Source: G963665185 sp963665185 (GTDB lineage Bacteria; Desulfobacterota; Desulfovibrionia; Desulfovibrionales; Desulfovibrionaceae). From it: a stretch of 64,000 bases of DNA. Location of the stretch: assembly GCA_963665185.2 (NCBI GenBank), contig CAXXPO010000025.1:197000-260999 (forward strand), read 5' to 3'. Under the pieces are notes generated by a model. It was not told the DNA's origin, searched no databases, and saw only the letters and a list, made by a program, of their open reading frames with translations. Shown in pieces: positions 9,279 to 18,118 of the stretch (positions within the stretch are counted from its first letter, which is position 1; every line of letters starts with the position of its first letter). A program made the position numbers and the translations under genes.

Positions 9279-11726
9279 ATGCCCAGTTTCTTTGCAAACG
9301 GAACGGATAAGCCGGAAATGGTACGCTTGCCCATCATGTCGCTGCGCGAAGTGGTCATGTTTCCCAAATCCATTGTGCCGCTGTTCGTGGGCCGGGATGC
9401 ATCCATCAAGGCCATTGAGAACGCCCTGTCCCAGTACGACAAGAAAATATTCCTCGTTACCCAGCGTACGCCGGAAAAAGAACGGCCCGAAGGCAAGGAT
9501 TTGTACGAAGTCGGCACGGTCAGCAAGATTCTGCAACTTCTTCGCCTGCCCGACGGAACCATAAAGGTCCTGTTCGAAGGACTTTACCGCGCCGGATGGG
9601 ATGCTGCGGAAGCCGAGTTGGCCTGGGATGATTTTCCCATGGCCGAGGTCGAACAGCTGAGCGAAACCGAAGTGGACTCCCTGGAAGCCCGCGCCCTCGT
9701 GCGTACGGTGCACGAGGCCGTGGAACACTACGCCAAGGTCAACAAGAAGCTGGCCCAGGAAACCGTGGTGGCCGTCACCTCGCTGTCCGATCCCGGACGG
9801 CTGGCCGACTCCATCATGCCGCACCTCAAGGTTCCCTACGACAAGAAGCAGGATGTTCTGGAAAACCTGCATCCCATCCTTCGGCTGGAGCAGACCTACA
9901 GTCTGTTGCAGGGCGAGATTGAAATTTCCTCGCTGGAAAAGAAGATCAAGTCCCGCGTCAAGAACCAGATGGAACTCAACCAGCGGGACTACTACCTCAA
10001 CGAACAGCTCAAGGCCATCAACAAGGAAATGGGGCGCGAAGAAGACCCTGTTGTGGAAGCCGACGAGATCGAACAGCGGATGAAGGAAAAGGACATGCCC
10101 GAGGAGGCCCGGAAAAAGGGCCTGCGCGAGGTCAAGAAGCTCCGCCAGATTCCGCCCAGCTCGGCCGAGTACACCGTGGTCCGCAACTATGTGGACTGGA
10201 TTCTCGACCTTCCCTGGAACAAGACAAAGGAATTCAAGCTCAATGTCGGCGAAGCCGCCGCCATTCTGGACAAGGACCATTACGGTCTGGAAAAGCCCAA
10301 GAAGCGCATCCTCGAATTCCTGGCCGTGCAGAGTCTTGTGGAAACCATGAAAGGTCCCATCCTCTGTTTTGTCGGTCCTCCCGGCGTAGGCAAGACCTCC
10401 CTGGCAAAGTCCATTGCGAGAGCCACGGACCGGCCCTTTGTACGCCTGTCCCTTGGGGGAGTGCGCGATGAGGCTGAAATCCGGGGCCATCGCCGTACCT
10501 ATGTGGGCGCGCTTCCCGGCAAGATCATCCAGTCGCTCAAGCGCAGCGAATACAACAATCCCGTGTTCTGTCTCGACGAGGTGGACAAGATGTCCACCGA
10601 TTTTCGCGGCGACCCCTCCAGCGCGTTGCTCGAAGTCCTTGACCCCGAGCAGAACTACGCATTCAATGACCACTACCTGGACATGGACTACGATCTGTCC
10701 AAGGTGTTTTTCATTACCACGGCCAACACCCTGCACTCCATTCCGTTGCCGCTTCAGGACCGCATGGAGATTATTCAGATTCCCGGTTATCTGGAAAGCG
10801 AAAAGAGCCGCATCGCACGCGACTTCCTGGTGCCCAAGCAGCTTGAGCAGCACGGCTTGAAGACCGACAACATGGCCGTGCCCGACGACGTGCTTCTGGA
10901 AGTCATCCGGCGCTATACCCGTGAATCGGGCGTCCGTAATCTGGAGCGCGAAATCGCCTCCCTGTGCCGCAAGTCGGCCATGAAAATCGTGGAGCAGGAC
11001 GACAAGACCATTAGCGTGGAGATCAACCGCGACAACCTGGAAGAATTCCTCGGCGTGGCCAAGCACCGCTACGGCGAGAAAGAGGAAACCCCGCTCGTCG
11101 GCATCACCAACGGTCTTGCCTTTACCGAGGTCGGCGGCGAACTCCTTACCGTGGAAGTCGTGCTCATGCCCGGCACCGGCAAGATACAGATTACCGGCAA
11201 ACTCGGCGACGTCATGCAGGAATCCGCCCAGGCCGCGCTTTCTTATGTGCGCTCCCGTTCCGACAGTTTCGGCCTTAAGCCCGAATTCTACAAGGAAGTG
11301 GACATCCACGTGCACGTTCCCGAAGGCGCGGTTCCCAAGGACGGCCCCAGTGCGGGCGTCACCCTGACCACCGCCATCGTGTCCGCGTTGCTCAACGTTC
11401 CCGTGCGCAACGACCTGGCCATGACGGGTGAAATCACCCTGCGAGGCCGCGTCCTGCCCATCGGCGGACTGCGCCAGAAACTCCTGGCCGCCCACCGCGG
11501 ACTCATCGAACGCGTGCTCATTCCCAAGGACAACGCCAAGGACCTCAAGGAAGTGCCCGAAGACATTCTCAACGACCTCGAAATCATCCAGGTCGAAACC
11601 ATCGACGATGTCCTGCGCGAAGCACTCGTCTGCGAAGGAGATCGCACACCCTTTTGCGATCACCCCGAATCGTTGCCCCTGGCGCACCAGCTGATGAAAG
11701 ACGAGTTCCGCGATCAGATGCATTAA
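9279..11726 (+). CDS. lon: ATP-dependent protease Lon
   Basis: 815 residues. It is a cytoplasmic AAA+ protease for misfolded and regulatory proteins. The N-terminal substrate-binding LON domain is followed by a coiled coil, the Walker A motif GPPGVGKT (366-373), a Walker B region (VFCLDEVDK) and the C-terminal protease domain with the catalytic dyad Ser691 (PKDGPSAG) and Lys734. The start ATG is preceded by GGGAGAAACA. A TTGACA at 9194 and an A/T-rich TATATT at 9223 are too far apart (23 bases) to call as one promoter. Compared with E. coli Lon it has a longer C-terminal tail with an added Cys/His stretch (FCDHPE). Confidence 0.97.
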   Translation: MPSFFANGTDKPEMVRLPIMSLREVVMFPKSIVPLFVGRDASIKAIENALSQYDKKIFLVTQRTPEKERPEGKDLYEVGTVSKILQLLRLPDGTIKVLFEGLYRAGWDAAEAELAWDDFPMAEVEQLSETEVDSLEARALVRTVHEAVEHYAKVNKKLAQETVVAVTSLSDPGRLADSIMPHLKVPYDKKQDVLENLHPILRLEQTYSLLQGEIEISSLEKKIKSRVKNQMELNQRDYYLNEQLKAINKEMGREEDPVVEADEIEQRMKEKDMPEEARKKGLREVKKLRQIPPSSAEYTVVRNYVDWILDLPWNKTKEFKLNVGEAAAILDKDHYGLEKPKKRILEFLAVQSLVETMKGPILCFVGPPGVGKTSLAKSIARATDRPFVRLSLGGVRDEAEIRGHRRTYVGALPGKIIQSLKRSEYNNPVFCLDEVDKMSTDFRGDPSSALLEVLDPEQNYAFNDHYLDMDYDLSKVFFITTANTLHSIPLPLQDRMEIIQIPGYLESEKSRIARDFLVPKQLEQHGLKTDNMAVPDDVLLEVIRRYTRESGVRNLEREIASLCRKSAMKIVEQDDKTISVEINRDNLEEFLGVAKHRYGEKEETPLVGITNGLAFTEVGGELLTVEVVLMPGTGKIQITGKLGDVMQESAQAALSYVRSRSDSFGLKPEFYKEVDIHVHVPEGAVPKDGPSAGVTLTTAIVSALLNVPVRNDLAMTGEITLRGRVLPIGGLRQKLLAAHRGLIERVLIPKDNAKDLKEVPEDILNDLEIIQVETIDDVLREALVCEGDRTPFCDHPESLPLAHQLMKDEFRDQMH

Positions 11727-11751
11727 GACAAAATAATTTGGGAAGGGATAC

Positions 11752-11816
11752 GTGGGGGCGTTGCCCCCACCAGAGGCTCTGCCTCTGGACTCCGCCAGGA
11801 GGCAACGGCCTCCTGG
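11752..11816. repeat. Cluster of three short hairpins
   Basis: Three palindromes in a row: GTGGGGGCGTTGCCCCCAC (11752-11770), the CAGAGGC/GCCTCTG hairpin (11771-11787), and the CCAGGAGGC/GCCTCCTGG hairpin (11795-11816). The first is nearly identical to a hairpin at 51809-51827, so it belongs to a dispersed intergenic hairpin class. Confidence 0.6.
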
Positions 11817-11835
11817 ACCTGCGATATATATTCGA

Positions 11836-11876
11836 TAAGAATCCCCCCGGAAACAATGTTTCCGGGGGGATTCTTA
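11836..11876 (+). terminator. Strong palindromic terminator after lon
   Basis: An essentially perfect 20-bp stem runs from 11836-11855 to 11857-11876, with a run of six C and six G near its middle, and is followed by TTTT. Its near-perfect symmetry means it could stop transcription from either side. Confidence 0.85.
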
Positions 11877-12350
11877 TTTTGACGATTCAGCAAATAAAAT
11901 GATGAGTGTATTTTTTTTTCCTTTGCCGCCATCCTATTATTCGCCACGCTTCGTGGCGGTAGCTACAGCCAACAATTTAAAAATGCAGCCTATGAACCTA
12001 TGGCGCAATGACCTTATTTCACCTGCCTTGGCTCAAAGAGGCGGCCATGACTTCTTGATAAATACCTACGGCCCCTTCGTGCCGGAGGGGGAGGGGAAGG
12101 TGCCGGAAACAACCGGGGGAACCCGGCGCGTTGACCTGGTTCCCCCACTGTTTCTGGCAAAATACATTGGCCTGTGCTTGAATGCTGACTAAAGGGATAC
12201 CGAATCTTCTTATATCCCACAGCAGCTTGGATACGTTGAGGAATCTGTCTGCAACTGGTCACAATGCAGCGACAAGTACGGCCATCTCGAGTTGCCTCCT
12301 TGATGCCGTGCGATTCGCCGGCCATTTGAAACGGGTTGATCAATGAGGAT
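11877..12350. other. Intergenic region between lon and the catalase gene
   Basis: No gene recognised. A small hairpin (CGCCACG-CTT-CGTGGCG, 11942-11958) is present. Open frames on both strands at about 12014-12343 give proline- and arginine-rich translations with no recognisable motif, and may be decayed sequence. Confidence 0.5.
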
Positions 12351-13817
12351 CTACTTCGTGACTTTGCTCAATGGAATATCCAGAGCTTTTGCCACCCCTT
12401 CGCCGTATGCCGGATCAGCTTTCAAGCAGTTGGCGATGTGTCGAATTTTGATCATCTCCGGAGCATCGCCCATGGCCCGGGCAGTGTTTCCAAACAGTGC
12501 TGCTTGTTGTTCTTTGCTCATGAGATTGAAGAGCTTGCCCGGCTGGGTATAGTAATCGCTGTCATCTTCCCGAGCGTTCCAGTGGGCCGCAGCCCCGCTC
12601 AGCTCCAAAGGGGGTTCGGAGTAATCGGGCTGCTCCTGCCATTCGCCGTAACTGTTGGGCTCATAGCCAAGCGTGGAACCGTAGTTTCCATCAACCCTCA
12701 TCTGCCCATCACGATGATAACTGTGGAAGGGGCAACGCGCCTTATTCACCGGGATGAGATGATGGTTAACCCCTAACCGGTAGCGTTGGGTGTCGCCGTA
12801 GGAGAAGAGCCTTCCCTGGAGCATTTTGTCGGGGGAGAATCCGATGCCGGGCACTACATTGGCAGGGTTAAATGCCGACTGCTCCACCTCGGCAAAATAG
12901 TTCTCCGGGTTCTTGTTGAGTTCCAGGACCCCCACTTCGATAAGGGGATAGTCCTTTTTGTACCAGACCTTAGTCAGGTCAAAAGGATTGTAGGGATGAC
13001 TGGCAGCCTGTTCCTCGGTCATGATCTGAACGGACAGAGTCCAGCGCGGGAATTCGCCATCTTCGATAGAGTAGTAAAGGTCACGCTGATTGCTCTCACG
13101 GCACTTGCCGATTACCGCCTCGGCTTCAGCATCGGTCAGGCACTTGATGCCCTGTTGCGTCTTGAAGTGAAATTTGCACCAGTAACGCTCGTTGTCGGCG
13201 TTAATGAAGCTATAGGTATGGCTTCCATATCCATTCATGTGGCGGAAGGAAAATGGAATACCGCGATCACTCATGGTAATGGTCACTTGATGAAGAGCCT
13301 CAGGCAGTAATGTCCAGAAGTCCCAGTTGCTTTTAGCGCTACGCAGGTTGGTACGAGGATCTCGATGAACAACATGATTGAGGTCGGGAAATTTGAGAGG
13401 ATCACGGAGAAAGAAAACAGGTGTGTTATTGCCCACCAAGTCCCAGTTTCCTTCTTCAGTGTAGAATTTGAGCGCAAATCCACGGATATCCCGTTCGGCA
13501 TCCGCAGCACCGCGTTCTCCTGCCACGGTAGAAAAACGTGCAAACAGCTCTGTCTTCTTGCCGACTTCGGAAAATATTTTGGCCCGTGTGTACTTGGTTA
13601 TGTCGTGGGTTACGGTGAAGGTGCCATAGGCACCGGAACCTTTGGCGTGCATCCGACGTTCAGGGATCACCTCCCTATCGAAATGAGCCATTTTTTCCAG
13701 ATACCACACATCCTGAAGCAGTTGTGGGCCACGGGGGCCAGCCGTCATGACGTTTTGGTTCTCGGATACCGGGGCCCCAGCGTTGTTGGTCAATTTTTTC
13801 TTCTCGTCGTTCATCAA
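12351..13817 (-). CDS. katA: Monofunctional heme catalase
   Basis: 488 residues, the size of small-subunit (clade 3) catalases. It breaks down hydrogen peroxide in the cytoplasm, an oxygen-defence function in an anaerobe. The active-site His57 lies in the signature FDREVIPERRMHAKGSGAYG, Asn130 is in DLVGNNTPVFF, and the proximal heme ligand Tyr340 is in RLFSYGDTQRYRLG. The start has AGGAGAACG upstream. It stands alone between two long intergenic regions and its codon use looks less GC-rich than the neighbouring chaperone genes, which could mean later acquisition (inference). A 12-bp palindrome, TTGATAAATCAA (13899-13910), about 80 bases upstream is a possible regulator site. Confidence 0.95.
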   Translation of the reverse strand: MMNDEKKKLTNNAGAPVSENQNVMTAGPRGPQLLQDVWYLEKMAHFDREVIPERRMHAKGSGAYGTFTVTHDITKYTRAKIFSEVGKKTELFARFSTVAGERGAADAERDIRGFALKFYTEEGNWDLVGNNTPVFFLRDPLKFPDLNHVVHRDPRTNLRSAKSNWDFWTLLPEALHQVTITMSDRGIPFSFRHMNGYGSHTYSFINADNERYWCKFHFKTQQGIKCLTDAEAEAVIGKCRESNQRDLYYSIEDGEFPRWTLSVQIMTEEQAASHPYNPFDLTKVWYKKDYPLIEVGVLELNKNPENYFAEVEQSAFNPANVVPGIGFSPDKMLQGRLFSYGDTQRYRLGVNHHLIPVNKARCPFHSYHRDGQMRVDGNYGSTLGYEPNSYGEWQEQPDYSEPPLELSGAAAHWNAREDDSDYYTQPGKLFNLMSKEQQAALFGNTARAMGDAPEMIKIRHIANCLKADPAYGEGVAKALDIPLSKVTK

Positions 13818-14073
13818 CGTTCTCCTTTCAGGTTGCCCTGGCTGAGCGATACTCCGGGCAAGACCCTAGCCCATATTGAAGTATCCTTTTGTTTTTGTTG
13901 ATAAATCAATTCGGCACAGTCGAACTGATTTCAACTCGGAAGTCAGTTAAAAAGGGAGACGATTTGAGAAAGAATAGACCAGGATTCATCGACGCTGTCT
14001 AGATTATCCTGCATTTTTTTGAAACAACATACCAACGCGTTCACCCAGGATTCCGGGTATTCAGCCTTCCTTT

Positions 14074-14664
14074 TTACGTAAACAACGCATACAGGGTGGC
14101 CCCGATCATCAACGCCACCATTGCCCCGTTGACTGCAAACTGCGACTGCCGCGATTGCAGCATCCGCAGCAGGGAATTTCCCATGAGTCCCCACAAACTG
14201 TGGAATACGACCATTCCAACCATATATGTGAGCACGAAGACCGCGATTTGGGGTGCCTGCGCAGCAAGCGGGTCGGCGAACTGGCTGAAGGACGAGACAG
14301 CCATGGCCCAGGTTTTGGGGTTGAGGGGATGGAGGATGAGTCCTTCCGCAAAGGAAAAGGGGCGCGCCTGGTCCGGCGGCCTGACATGCATGCGCAGAAT
14401 TTTCCAGGCCAGATAGAGTATGTACCCGGTGCTGATGATTTTGAAGACGAATGCGGCCTTGGGCGAAGCCATGTAGAGCTCGCCCAGGCCGAAGGCAACG
14501 AGCAGGTCTATGCACATGCCGCCGGAGACCATTCCGGCAAGAAAGGGCAATGCCTTGCGGTAGCCGATGGTCTGTCCCAGGGCGAGCATGGACAGGTTGC
14601 CTGCGCCGGGGGTTCCGGTCATGGCGATGACGAACAACAGAAACGGCCAGAAATTTTCCAACAC
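14074..14664 (-). CDS. LysE/RhtB-family amino acid exporter
   Basis: 196 residues with about six hydrophobic segments, the size and layout of the LysE/RhtB family. The early conserved segment has TGTPGAGNLSMLALGQTIGYRKAL, written here as two blocks (TPGAGN, then GYRKAL), and the later HPLNPKTWAMA block is family-typical. It exports an amino acid or derivative across the inner membrane; the substrate cannot be read from sequence. It is divergent from a MocR-type regulator 102 bases away, which probably controls it. Confidence 0.88.
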   Translation of the reverse strand: MLENFWPFLLFVIAMTGTPGAGNLSMLALGQTIGYRKALPFLAGMVSGGMCIDLLVAFGLGELYMASPKAAFVFKIISTGYILYLAWKILRMHVRPPDQARPFSFAEGLILHPLNPKTWAMAVSSFSQFADPLAAQAPQIAVFVLTYMVGMVVFHSLWGLMGNSLLRMLQSRQSQFAVNGAMVALMIGATLYALFT

Positions 14665-14715
14665 GGGTGTTCTCCTTGTTGTGTGTGCAGCAAATTGTGT
14701 GCAGGTAAAGTTCTG

Positions 14716-14765
14716 ATTGTACCCTTATGGTTGACATTGTATGTAGTCAATGGGAATATTGTATG
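14716..14765. promoter_or_regulatory. Direct repeats, candidate MocR operator
   Basis: ATTGTACC (14716-14723), ATTGTATG (14736-14743) and ATTGTATG (14758-14765) lie in the same orientation at spacings of 20 and 22 bases, about two helical turns. Direct repeats are typical of MocR/PdxR-type binding sites. The set sits between the two divergent genes and overlaps the predicted mocR promoter. Confidence 0.5.
14731..14759 (+). promoter_or_regulatory. Predicted promoter of the MocR-type gene
   Basis: TTGACA (14731-14736), a 17-base spacer, and GAATAT (14754-14759). Transcription would start almost at the ATG at 14767, which lacks a good ribosome binding site, so a leaderless message is possible. 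Confidence 0.5.
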
Positions 14766-14766
14766 C

Positions 14767-16137
14767 ATGACAAACTGGATACCCTCCCTTGAGAGGGATG
14801 ACGGGAGCCGTTATCCAAAATACCGGGCACTGGCCGACGCGATTCAACGCGATGTTTTTTCCGGAAGGCTCAAACCCGGTGAGCGACTCCCCACACATCG
14901 GGAGCTGGCCGACGCCATTGGCGTAAACGTCAGCACCATTACCCGCGGCTATGTCGAAGCCGAGCGGCGCGGATTGATTTCCGGGACGGTGGGGCGCGGG
15001 ACGTTCATTGCCCCGGACGCCCTGACCACGACGTTCATGGTGTCGTTCGAGCCGTGCACGCCGGGCATGATCGAATTGGGGCTTATTGAACCGTTTTACG
15101 ATCTGGACCCGGACATTCACCAGGGAATGCGCAGGCTGATGCGCCGCCGCAATCCGGATGCGTTCATGCGCTATTCCGACCCGCGGGGGCAGCCGGAACA
15201 CAGGGCGGCGGGCGCGGACTGGGTACGGATGTACGGGTACGACGTGTCGCCGCGGGAAGTGATTGTCTGTTCGGGCGCGCAACACGGTCTGACCTGCTGC
15301 CTGGCGGGGCTGTTCAGCGCGGGGGACCGCATAGGCGTGGACGCGCTGACGTATCCGGGGCTGAAGACGCTTGCCGCCATGCTGGGCATCCGTCTTGTCC
15401 CGTTGCCCATGGACGGTCGGGGAACCACGCCCGAGGGAGTGGATACCGCCTGCCGCAGGGACGGTCTCAAGGGGCTGTATCTGATGCCGGGGGTACACAA
15501 TCCCACGACAGCCACCATGTCCATGGAACGCCGGGAATCTCTGGCGGGGCTTGTCCGTAAACACTCCCTTCTCCTTATAGAGGACGATGCCTACGATCTG
15601 ACCGTGCGGAACAGCACGCCCCCGGTGGCTTCATTTGTGCCTGAGCAAAGCGTGTATGTCGCGGGGATGTCCAAAGCCGTGGCAGCCGGATTGCGGGTGG
15701 CCTTTCTGGCGGCTCCGAAGAATTTGCGCCGCCCATTGGCGCAGGCGGTGCTGAATACGGTCTGGATGACTCCCTCCCTCAATGCGGAACTGGCCTGTCT
15801 TTGGATAACCGACGGCACCGCCTCGGCGGCGTTGGAAAGAAAACGGCGGGAGGCGCGAAAACGATCCGCCATCGCGCGTGAAATGCTTCAGGGGCTGGAC
15901 TATTCCGGCCATCCCACGGGATTCTTCATCTGGCTCGCCTTGCCTGCGCCATGGCGTGGCAACACGTTCGAAGCCGCCGCCCGCGCCGCCGGGGTGAATG
16001 TCTTCGGCGCGGAAAAGTTCGCCGTGGGAGACTCTCCTGTTCCGGCCATGGCGCGTGTTTCACTCAGCGGTCCGGGAAGCCATGATGATTTGCGAAAGGG
16101 CCTGGGGATACTGCGGGAGCTTCTCCGCGCCGGATAG
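14767..16137 (+). CDS. MocR/PdxR-family regulator: GntR-type HTH fused to an aminotransferase-like domain
   Basis: 456 residues. An N-terminal winged HTH of the GntR type (about 15-80; LPTHRELADAIGVNVSTITR) is joined to a fold-type I PLP aminotransferase domain. The PLP-binding Lys is expected at Lys303 (GMSKAVAAGLR), with Asp/Tyr of the cofactor pocket in IEDDAYD. Such proteins are usually transcription factors that use PLP or an amino-PLP adduct as effector. The frame is open far upstream, but this ATG is preferred because the GntR domain begins right after it and the region before it is the lysE control region. The divergent exporter is its likely target. Confidence 0.9.
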   Translation: MTNWIPSLERDDGSRYPKYRALADAIQRDVFSGRLKPGERLPTHRELADAIGVNVSTITRGYVEAERRGLISGTVGRGTFIAPDALTTTFMVSFEPCTPGMIELGLIEPFYDLDPDIHQGMRRLMRRRNPDAFMRYSDPRGQPEHRAAGADWVRMYGYDVSPREVIVCSGAQHGLTCCLAGLFSAGDRIGVDALTYPGLKTLAAMLGIRLVPLPMDGRGTTPEGVDTACRRDGLKGLYLMPGVHNPTTATMSMERRESLAGLVRKHSLLLIEDDAYDLTVRNSTPPVASFVPEQSVYVAGMSKAVAAGLRVAFLAAPKNLRRPLAQAVLNTVWMTPSLNAELACLWITDGTASAALERKRREARKRSAIAREMLQGLDYSGHPTGFFIWLALPAPWRGNTFEAAARAAGVNVFGAEKFAVGDSPVPAMARVSLSGPGSHDDLRKGLGILRELLRAG

Positions 16138-16260
16138 ATCTTCCCGCCACTGGCGTGTCTTTGCTGTTTGTTCGACGCAAAAAATGAGGTATACGGAGGG
16201 AAGTGTACAGCGCATCATTTTTTGAATGTACGATAAACTCGAGATCACCGGAGCTACGAG

Positions 16261-17910
16261 ATGGCACTGCATCCCCTGGCGGGCAAGCCCGCTCCCGAAG
16301 AAATTCTGGAAAACATCCCCCGTCTGGTGGCGGCATATTACGTGAATCATCCCGACCCGGACGCCCCGGGGCAGGAGGTTTCCTTTGGCACTTCCGGCCA
16401 TCGCGGTTCGTCCAGGAACGGGGCATTCAATGAAGATCACATTCTGGCCATATCGCAGGCCGTGTACGAGTTCCGCGCCTCCAGGGGAATCGACGGGCCG
16501 CTCTACGTCGGCATGGACAGCCATGCCCTGTCCGAACCCGCGCAGATAACGGCGGTGGAGGTCTTCGCGGCCAACGGGGCGCAGGTCTTTTATCAGGAAA
16601 AGGGCGGGTACACGCCCACGCCCGTGATTTCGCACGCCATCCTGACGTACAATGCCGGTCGCGACAAAGGCTTGGCGGACGGCGTGGTCATCACACCGTC
16701 GCACAATCCGCCCTGCGACGGGGGCTTCAAGTACAATCCGCCCGAGGGCGGACCGGCGTCGGCGGAAACAACCAGGTGGGTCCAGAACCGTGCCAACGAG
16801 TTGCTCCGCACCGGGCTGAAGGGCGTCAAACGCCTGCCGTGGGCCAGGGCTGCGGCGGCGGACAATGTGCATGAATATGATTTTGTGCGGCCCTATGTGG
16901 CCGATCTGAAAAATGTGCTGAACATGGACGCCATCCGCGCCGCCGGGCTGCATATCGGCGTGGACCCGCTGGGCGGTTCGGCCATTGCGCACTGGCAGGC
17001 CGTCGGAGAGATGTACGGACTGAACATCGAGCTGGTGAACCGGCGCGTGGACCCCACGTTTTCGTTCATGCGCGTGGACAAGGACGGCAAGATCCGCATG
17101 GACTGCTCCTCGCCGTACGCCATGGCCGGCCTCATCGAACACAAGGACCGTTTCGACATCGCCTGCGGCAACGACCCGGACACGGACCGGCACGGGATAG
17201 TGACGCGTTCCAGCGGGTTGATGAACCCGAACCATTATTTGTCCGTGGCTGTGGAGTATCTGTTCCGGAACCGGCCGGATTGGCCGGTGGGGGCCAAGGT
17301 GGGCAAGACCGTGGTCACGAGTTCCATGGTGGATCGTGTGGCGGCCGGGCTGGGGCGCGGAATCGCCGAGGTGCCGGTGGGTTTCAAATGGTTTGTGGAC
17401 GGACTGTTGACCGGGGAATACGGTTTTGGTTGCGAAGAGAGCGCCGGGGCATCCTTTTTGCGCAAGAACGGCAAGCCCTGGAGTACGGACAAGGACGGCA
17501 TCATCATGTGCCTGCTGGCAGCCGAGATCATGGCCGTGGCCGGCCGTGATCCGGGCGAGAAGTATGCGGAACTGACGCGGAAGTACGGCAATCCGCTGTA
17601 CGAGCGGCTGGAAGCGCCGGCGAACCTGGAGCAGAAGGCGATTCTCAAGCAGATGTCGCCGGATGCGGTGCAGGCCGCCACCCTGGCCGGAGAACCCATA
17701 ACGGCCAAGCTGACCCGCGCGCCCGGAAACGATGCGGCCATCGGAGGTCTGAAGGTGACCACGGAAAACGGCTGGTTCGCGGCGAGGCCTTCGGGCACGG
17801 AGAATATTTACAAGATCTATACCGAGAGTTTCAAGGGCGAGGATCATTTGCTTCGTATCCAGGAAGAGGCGCAGGCGATCGTTGCCGGGGTGTTCAAGGC
17901 CTCCGTCTGA
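16261..17910 (+). CDS. pgm: Phosphoglucomutase (alpha-D-glucose phosphate-specific)
   Basis: 549 residues, matching the bacterial Pgm family (E. coli Pgm is about 546). It interconverts glucose 1-phosphate and glucose 6-phosphate in the cytoplasm for glycogen and sugar-nucleotide metabolism. The phosphoserine is Ser147 in TPSHNPPCDGG, the metal-binding loop is DPDTDRHG (Asp305, Asp307, Asp309), the sugar-binding loop is GCEESAGAS, and the phosphate-binding loop is RPSGTENIYK. GGAG at 16250-16253 precedes the ATG. A strong terminator follows. Confidence 0.96.
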   Translation: MALHPLAGKPAPEEILENIPRLVAAYYVNHPDPDAPGQEVSFGTSGHRGSSRNGAFNEDHILAISQAVYEFRASRGIDGPLYVGMDSHALSEPAQITAVEVFAANGAQVFYQEKGGYTPTPVISHAILTYNAGRDKGLADGVVITPSHNPPCDGGFKYNPPEGGPASAETTRWVQNRANELLRTGLKGVKRLPWARAAAADNVHEYDFVRPYVADLKNVLNMDAIRAAGLHIGVDPLGGSAIAHWQAVGEMYGLNIELVNRRVDPTFSFMRVDKDGKIRMDCSSPYAMAGLIEHKDRFDIACGNDPDTDRHGIVTRSSGLMNPNHYLSVAVEYLFRNRPDWPVGAKVGKTVVTSSMVDRVAAGLGRGIAEVPVGFKWFVDGLLTGEYGFGCEESAGASFLRKNGKPWSTDKDGIIMCLLAAEIMAVAGRDPGEKYAELTRKYGNPLYERLEAPANLEQKAILKQMSPDAVQAATLAGEPITAKLTRAPGNDAAIGGLKVTTENGWFAARPSGTENIYKIYTESFKGEDHLLRIQEEAQAIVAGVFKASV

Positions 17911-17930
17911 AAATATTGGGGCACATCCCT

Positions 17931-17966
17931 GGCCGGGGCGCCGCAAGTGCGGCCTCCCGGCCTTTT
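17931..17966 (+). terminator. Rho-independent terminator of pgm
   Basis: GGCCGGG and GCCGC arms pair with GCGGC and CCCGGCC across an AAGT loop, followed by TTTT. Confidence 0.8.
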
Positions 17967-18118
17967 GATTCCGAAGAGGTTCCCGGCTTGTGGAAAGGCT
18001 TCGGATACAATAAAAAACTCTTTGAAATAATTTCAGGATATGTTGCATCTGAACATGCAGAGTACTGCACGGGAGGCGGTTGTTCCGGCAAGGACGGCGG
18101 GCCTCGGAGTAATTTTTA

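Noticed and set aside
12014..12343. Possible transposase fragment on the minus strand
   Set aside because: The translation is Pro/Arg-rich and has no transposase motif; left as an unannotated gap.
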